From an uncultured Haemophilus sp. (GTDB taxonomy: Bacteria > Pseudomonadota > Gammaproteobacteria > Enterobacterales > Pasteurellaceae), in contig CABSXY010000018.1 in assembly GCA_902481695.1 (NCBI GenBank), positions 1 through 15,783 of the forward strand: DNA of 15,783 bases, in the 5' to 3' direction. The notes beneath the pieces were generated by a model, which was given only the letters and a program-made list of their open reading frames with translations, made no database searches and had not been told where the DNA came from. The position numbers and the translations under genes are program-made. Positions 12,365-15,783 of the stretch are shown piece after piece. Positions within the stretch are counted from its first letter, which is position 1. Each line of letters opens with the position of its first letter.

Positions 12365-14011
12365 ATGGCAGCAAAAGACGTAAAATTTGGTAACGATGCA
12401 CGCGTAAAAATGCTTAAAGGCGTGAATGTATTAGCCGATGCAGTAAAAGTGACCCTTGGCCCTAAAGGTCGTAATGTCATTTTAGATAAATCATTTGGCG
12501 CACCAACCATCACTAAAGATGGTGTATCTGTCGCACGTGAAATTGAACTAGAAGATAAATTTGAAAACATGGGTGCACAAATGGTGAAAGAGGTTGCCTC
12601 TAAAGCCAATGATGCAGCAGGTGACGGTACAACGACAGCAACAGTTCTTGCTCAAGCTATCGTAAATGAAGGCTTAAAGGCTGTGGCTGCGGGTATGAAT
12701 CCAATGGATTTAAAACGTGGTATCGATAAAGCAGTAAGTGCGGTTGTTTCTGAGCTTAAAAATTTATCTAAACCTTGCGAAACCTCTAAAGAAATTGAGC
12801 AAGTAGGGACAATTTCTGCGAACTCAGACAGCATTGTGGGTCAATTAATTGCTCAAGCAATGGAAAAAGTGGGTAAAGAAGGCGTGATTACCGTAGAAGA
12901 TGGTACAGGTCTTGACGATGAATTAGCAGTTGTGGAAGGGATGCAATTCGATCGTGGTTACTTATCACCTTACTTCATCAACAAACCAGAAACGGCAACT
13001 GTTGAATTAGATAACCCGTACATTCTTTTAGTAGATAAAAAAGTATCAAACATTCGCGAATTACTTCCAGTATTAGAAGGTGTCGCGAAAGCGGGCAAAC
13101 CATTATTAATTATTGCTGAAGATATCGAAGGTGAAGCACTTGCAACTTTAGTGGTGAACACCATGCGTGGTATCGTGAAAGTTGCAGCAGTGAAAGCACC
13201 TGGTTTTGGTGATCGTCGTAAAGCAATGTTACAAGATATTGCGATCTTAACTGCAGGTACTGTGATTTCTGAAGAAGTCGGTATGGAACTTGAAAAAGCG
13301 ACATTAGAAGATTTAGGTCAAGCAAAACGTGTTGTAATCAACAAAGACAATACCACGATTATCGATGGTGTGGGTGATGAAGCACAAATCAAAGGTCGCG
13401 TAGCGCAAATTCGTCAGCAAATCGAAGAATCAACGTCTGATTATGACAAAGAAAAACTTCAAGAGCGTGTGGCTAAACTTGCCGGCGGTGTCGCTGTAAT
13501 CAAAGTTGGTGCAGCAACTGAAGTTGAAATGAAAGAGAAAAAAGATCGTGTGGATGATGCATTACACGCAACTCGTGCAGCAGTTGAAGAAGGTATCGTT
13601 GCTGGTGGTGGTGTTGCATTAGTTCGTGCTGCAACCAAAGTCGCGGCAACCTTAAAAGGTGATAACGAAGAACAAGATGTAGGTATCAAACTTGCATTAC
13701 GTGCAATGGAAGCGCCACTTCGTCAAATCGTCACTAACGCGGGTGAAGAAGCATCTGTTGTGGCAAGTGCGGTTAAAAATGGCGAAGGTAACTTTGGTTA
13801 TAACGCAGGTACTGAACAGTATGGCGATATGATCGAAATGGGTATTCTAGATCCAACTAAAGTAACTCGTTCAGCGTTACAATTCGCGGCTTCTGTAGCG
13901 GGCTTAATGATCACTACAGAATGTATGGTGACCGATCTTCCAAAAGATGATAAAGCCGATTTAGGTGCTGCTGGAATGGGCGGTATGGGAGGCATGGGCG
14001 GAATGATGTAA
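12365..14011 (+). CDS. groEL: Chaperonin GroEL
   Basis: GroEL is the double-ring ATP-driven chaperonin that encloses unfolded proteins with GroES. The 548 residues equal the E. coli length. Visible landmarks are LGPKGRNV (31-38) and Asp52 of the nucleotide site, GDGTTTATVLAQ (86-97) with Asp87, and the apical-domain segment with GFGDRRKAML. The ATPase Asp near 398 lies in DRVDDALHATRAAVEEG, and the flexible tail is a Gly-Gly-Met repeat (GMGGMGGMGGMM). AAGGA lies 9 nt upstream of the ATG. Two perfect uptake signals lie inside the gene. A hairpin terminator follows the stop. Expression should follow the sigma-32 promoter ahead of groES. Confidence 0.98.
   Translation: MAAKDVKFGNDARVKMLKGVNVLADAVKVTLGPKGRNVILDKSFGAPTITKDGVSVAREIELEDKFENMGAQMVKEVASKANDAAGDGTTTATVLAQAIVNEGLKAVAAGMNPMDLKRGIDKAVSAVVSELKNLSKPCETSKEIEQVGTISANSDSIVGQLIAQAMEKVGKEGVITVEDGTGLDDELAVVEGMQFDRGYLSPYFINKPETATVELDNPYILLVDKKVSNIRELLPVLEGVAKAGKPLLIIAEDIEGEALATLVVNTMRGIVKVAAVKAPGFGDRRKAMLQDIAILTAGTVISEEVGMELEKATLEDLGQAKRVVINKDNTTIIDGVGDEAQIKGRVAQIRQQIEESTSDYDKEKLQERVAKLAGGVAVIKVGAATEVEMKEKKDRVDDALHATRAAVEEGIVAGGGVALVRAATKVAATLKGDNEEQDVGIKLALRAMEAPLRQIVTNAGEEASVVASAVKNGEGNFGYNAGTEQYGDMIEMGILDPTKVTRSALQFAASVAGLMITTECMVTDLPKDDKADLGAAGMGGMGGMGGMM
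12736..12744 (+). repeat. uptake signal sequence (USS)
   Basis: Perfect AAGTGCGGT inside groEL, encoding part of KAVSAVVSE. Confidence 0.9.
13765..13773 (+). repeat. uptake signal sequence (USS)
   Basis: Perfect AAGTGCGGT followed by TAAAAAT inside groEL, encoding part of VASAVKNG. It encodes the same Ser-Ala-Val as the copy at 12736, in the same frame. Confidence 0.9.
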
Positions 14012-14028
14012 TTCCCCTTTGCAAAAGA

Positions 14029-14070
14029 AAGTGCGATCGTTTTTCTTTATAGAAATGCGATCGCATTTTT
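14029..14070 (+). terminator. groEL terminator
   Basis: AAGTGCGATCG (14029-14039) pairs with CGATCGCATTT (14058-14068), with one G-U pair. A smaller inner stem, TTTCT/AGAAA (14042-14046 with 14051-14055), lies in the loop, and a T-run ends at 14070. The right side can also form the palindrome AATGCGATCGCATT. The left arm, AAGTGCGAT, is a one-base variant of the uptake signal. It starts 17 nt after the groEL stop. Confidence 0.8.
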
Positions 14071-14080
14071 ATTTGTGTGG

Positions 14081-14089
14081 TGCTACACT
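14081..14089 (+). promoter_or_regulatory. candidate extended -10 promoter for ygfB-pepP
   Basis: TGCTACACT (14081-14089) fits TGn followed by a -10-like TACACT. The -35 position overlaps the groEL terminator (TCGCAT) and is weak. Predicted start is near 14096, giving a leader of about 27 nt. Its position just after a terminator supports it. Confidence 0.4.
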
Positions 14090-14122
14090 TTAATGGTTTT
14101 CGATGATTTTATAGGTATAACA

Positions 14123-14671
14123 ATGACAATTTCCCAAACTGAACTTAATCAACAACTCAAATCTGCCGGTATTGGTATTAATGCAACTGAATTACATGGC
14201 TTTTTGAGCGGCTTAATTTGTGGTGGACTGAAAGATCAAAGCTGGTTACCGCTTTTATATCAATTCAGTAACGATAACCACGCCTATCCAACCGCATTAA
14301 TTCAGCCGATTACCGAAATCTATGAACAGATTGGTAAAACCTTAGGGGATGTAGAAGGATTTGATTTTGAATTAGGCTTAACCGAAGATGAGAGCGTGTT
14401 TGCACGTGCAGACAGTCTATCAGACTGGGCAAACCAATTTTTACTGGGTTTAGGGCTTGTTCAGACTGAATTGGGTAAAGAAAAAGGCGAAATTGGCGAA
14501 GCGGTAGATGATTTACAAGATATTTGTCAGCTTGGTTATGAAGAAGATGATGATGAAGAAGAGCTTGCTGAAGCATTAGAAGAAATTATTGAATATGTTC
14601 GCACCATTGCGATGTTGTTTTACACCCATTTCAACGATGATGCACAAGAAATAAAACCGATATTACATTAA
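14123..14671 (+). CDS. ygfB: UPF0149 family protein YgfB
   Basis: This 182-residue all-helical protein belongs to UPF0149 (YgfB/YecA). It shows the family's ELHGFLSGLICGG segment (23-35), WANQFLLGLGL (102-112) and an acidic stretch YEEDDDEEELAEALEE (139-154) before the closing helix EYVRTIAMLFYTHF. The biochemical role is not established; in Pseudomonas YgfB modulates gene expression linked to antibiotic tolerance. I choose ATG 14123 (AGG 7 nt upstream), because the longer reading from GTG 14075 would start inside the region that holds the groEL terminator and promoter candidate and adds unconserved residues. The stop TAA overlaps the first base of the pepP Shine-Dalgarno, so the two genes form an operon, as ygfB-pepP does in E. 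coli. Confidence 0.93.
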   Translation: MTISQTELNQQLKSAGIGINATELHGFLSGLICGGLKDQSWLPLLYQFSNDNHAYPTALIQPITEIYEQIGKTLGDVEGFDFELGLTEDESVFARADSLSDWANQFLLGLGLVQTELGKEKGEIGEAVDDLQDICQLGYEEDDDEEELAEALEEIIEYVRTIAMLFYTHFNDDAQEIKPILH

Positions 14672-14683
14672 AAGGAGCGAAAC

Positions 14684-15783
14684 ATGGATCTCGCATACAT
14701 GGCGGCATTACCGCAAGAAGAATTTACAGAACGTCGTCAAAAAGTATTCGCACAAATGCAGCCAAATTCTGCTTTATTGCTATTTTCCGAAATTGAAAAA
14801 CGTCGTAATAACGACTGCGATTTTCCTTTCCGTCAAGACAGTTACTTTTGGTATTTAACGGGTTTTAATGAGCCAAATGCCGCATTGTTATTAATTAAAA
14901 CGGAAAATGTGGAAAAGACGGTTGTATTTCTTCGTCCGCGAGATCCTTTGCTTGAAACCTGGAATGGTCGTCGATTAGGCGTTGAGCGCGCACCGCAAAA
15001 ACTCAATGTCGATGAAGCCTATTCTATCGATGATTTTAAATCTGAATTTCCAAAATTAACGGAAAAATTGACCGCACTTTATCATGTGGCCGATCGTCAT
15101 CCTTGGGGAGATAAATTATTAGCTGAAAGTGCGGTGAAATTTTATGCTGTTTTTGATTGGCAGCCGATGTTAAGTGAAATGCGCTTAATCAAATCTCCAA
15201 ACGAAATTCGCTTAATGCAGCAAGCGGGACAGATTACTGCGTTCGGACATATTAAAGCGATGCAAGTGACTCGCCCAAATCGTTTTGAATATGAAATTGA
15301 AAGCGAAATTCTGCATGAATTTAATCGTCATGGGGCAAGGTTCCCGTCTTACAATTCGATTATTGCCGGGGGCGATAATGCCTGTATTTTGCACTACACC
15401 GAAAATGATCAACCATTAAAAGATGGCGATCTTGTGTTGATTGATGCAGGTTGTGAATTTGCTATGTATGCAGGCGATATCACGCGTACGTTCCCTGTGA
15501 ATGGTAAATTTACCGAGCCACAACGTGAGATTTATGAATTAGTGTTAAAAGCACAAAAACGTGCGATTGAGTTATTAGTGCCAGGTAATTCAATTAAACT
15601 GGCGAATGATGAAGTGATTCGTATTAAAACTCAAGGCTTGGTGGATTTAGGCATTCTGAAAGGGGATGTAGATAAGCTGATTGAAGAAAAAGCTTATCGT
15701 CAATTTTATATGCATGGTTTAGGCCATTGGCTTGGCTTGGATGTGCACGATGTTGGCCGCTATGATGATGATCGTAGCCGCAC
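14684..15783 (+). CDS. pepP: Xaa-Pro aminopeptidase PepP, 3' part missing
   Basis: PepP (aminopeptidase P, M24B family) removes the N-terminal residue before proline, using two manganese ions. The frame is open to the window end, giving 366 codons of an expected 430-440. The N-terminal domain begins MDLAYMAALPQEEFTERRQK, with the substrate-site region FPFRQDSYFWYLTGF. The pita-bread catalytic domain starts near residue 170 and shows IIAGGDNACILHYTEN. Metal ligands Asp254 (LIDAGCE), Asp265 (AGDITRTFP) and His348 (HGLGHWLGLDVHDVG) each lie exactly six residues before their E. coli counterparts 260, 271 and 354; the two Glu ligands lie beyond the window. AAAGGAG lies 6 nt before the ATG, overlapping the ygfB stop. 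In E. coli pepP is followed by ubiH, which would be off the window here. Confidence 0.96.
   Translation, partial: MDLAYMAALPQEEFTERRQKVFAQMQPNSALLLFSEIEKRRNNDCDFPFRQDSYFWYLTGFNEPNAALLLIKTENVEKTVVFLRPRDPLLETWNGRRLGVERAPQKLNVDEAYSIDDFKSEFPKLTEKLTALYHVADRHPWGDKLLAESAVKFYAVFDWQPMLSEMRLIKSPNEIRLMQQAGQITAFGHIKAMQVTRPNRFEYEIESEILHEFNRHGARFPSYNSIIAGGDNACILHYTENDQPLKDGDLVLIDAGCEFAMYAGDITRTFPVNGKFTEPQREIYELVLKAQKRAIELLVPGNSIKLANDEVIRIKTQGLVDLGILKGDVDKLIEEKAYRQFYMHGLGHWLGLDVHDVGRYDDDRSR
15071..15079 (-). repeat. uptake signal sequence (USS)
   Basis: ACCGCACTT on the plus strand inside pepP, preceded by AAAAATTG, a good match to the extended signal. It encodes part of KLTALYHV. Confidence 0.9.
15127..15135 (+). 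repeat. uptake signal sequence (USS)
   Basis: Perfect AAGTGCGGT followed by GAAATTTTA inside pepP (AESAVKF), facing the opposite way from the copy 47 nt upstream. Confidence 0.9.

Noticed and set aside
14075..14122. Longer ygfB start at GTG 14075
   Set aside because: It overlaps the candidate promoter and adds unconserved residues; the ATG at 14123 gives the usual length.
1..15783. CRISPR array, tRNA/rRNA genes, insertion sequences, phage genes
   Set aside because: No regularly spaced repeats, cloverleaf-like segments, transposase-like proteins or phage-like genes were seen.

Overview
The window looks like a Haemophilus chromosome (H. parainfluenzae or a close relative). BamA, Skp, the Lpx enzymes, AspA and GroEL all read as Haemophilus-type proteins. 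The DNA is AT-rich and carries ten perfect copies of the Haemophilus uptake signal sequence AAGTGCGGT, in both orientations. The species call rests on recognition only; no search was run.

Layout. Positions 1-6572 hold the envelope-biogenesis cluster, all on the plus strand: the C-terminal two thirds of bamA (cut by the window edge), skp, lpxD, fabZ, lpxA, lpxB and rnhB. BamA and Skp serve outer-membrane protein assembly. LpxA, LpxD and LpxB make the lipid A disaccharide, and FabZ competes with LpxA for the same hydroxyacyl-ACP pool. The cluster is not one plain operon: hairpins sit before skp, between lpxD and fabZ, and in the leader of lpxB, and there are candidate promoters before skp (sigma-E-like) and fabZ (TATAAT). 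lpxB and rnhB overlap by 8 nt.

Positions 6608-10328 are more accessory-like: an SLC13-type transporter with two cytoplasmic RCK_C domains, a DJ-1/PfpI family protein, and a 329-residue lipoprotein with a TbpB-like beta-barrel and an N/S/Q-rich linker. The last two genes are flanked by hairpins built on AAGAGCGGTC, a one-base variant of the uptake signal.

Positions 10412-14011 hold aspA (minus strand), divergent from groES-groEL. The shared intergenic region has a strong sigma-32-type promoter for groESL and, for aspA, a TATAAT box with a CRP/FNR-like palindrome centred 41.5 bp upstream of the predicted start. Positions 14123-15783 hold ygfB and the first 366 codons of pepP, which runs off the window.

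Most of the window is conserved core genome. I do not see a clear new multi-gene system. The best leads are the orphan TbpB-like lipoprotein, the AAGAGCGGTC motif family, the dual regulator site at aspA, and the hairpin-segmented lpx cluster. No gene-free stretch exceeds 300 bases; the longest is the aspA-groES gap (about 220 bp), and its contents are listed. No tRNA, rRNA, CRISPR array or insertion sequence was seen.
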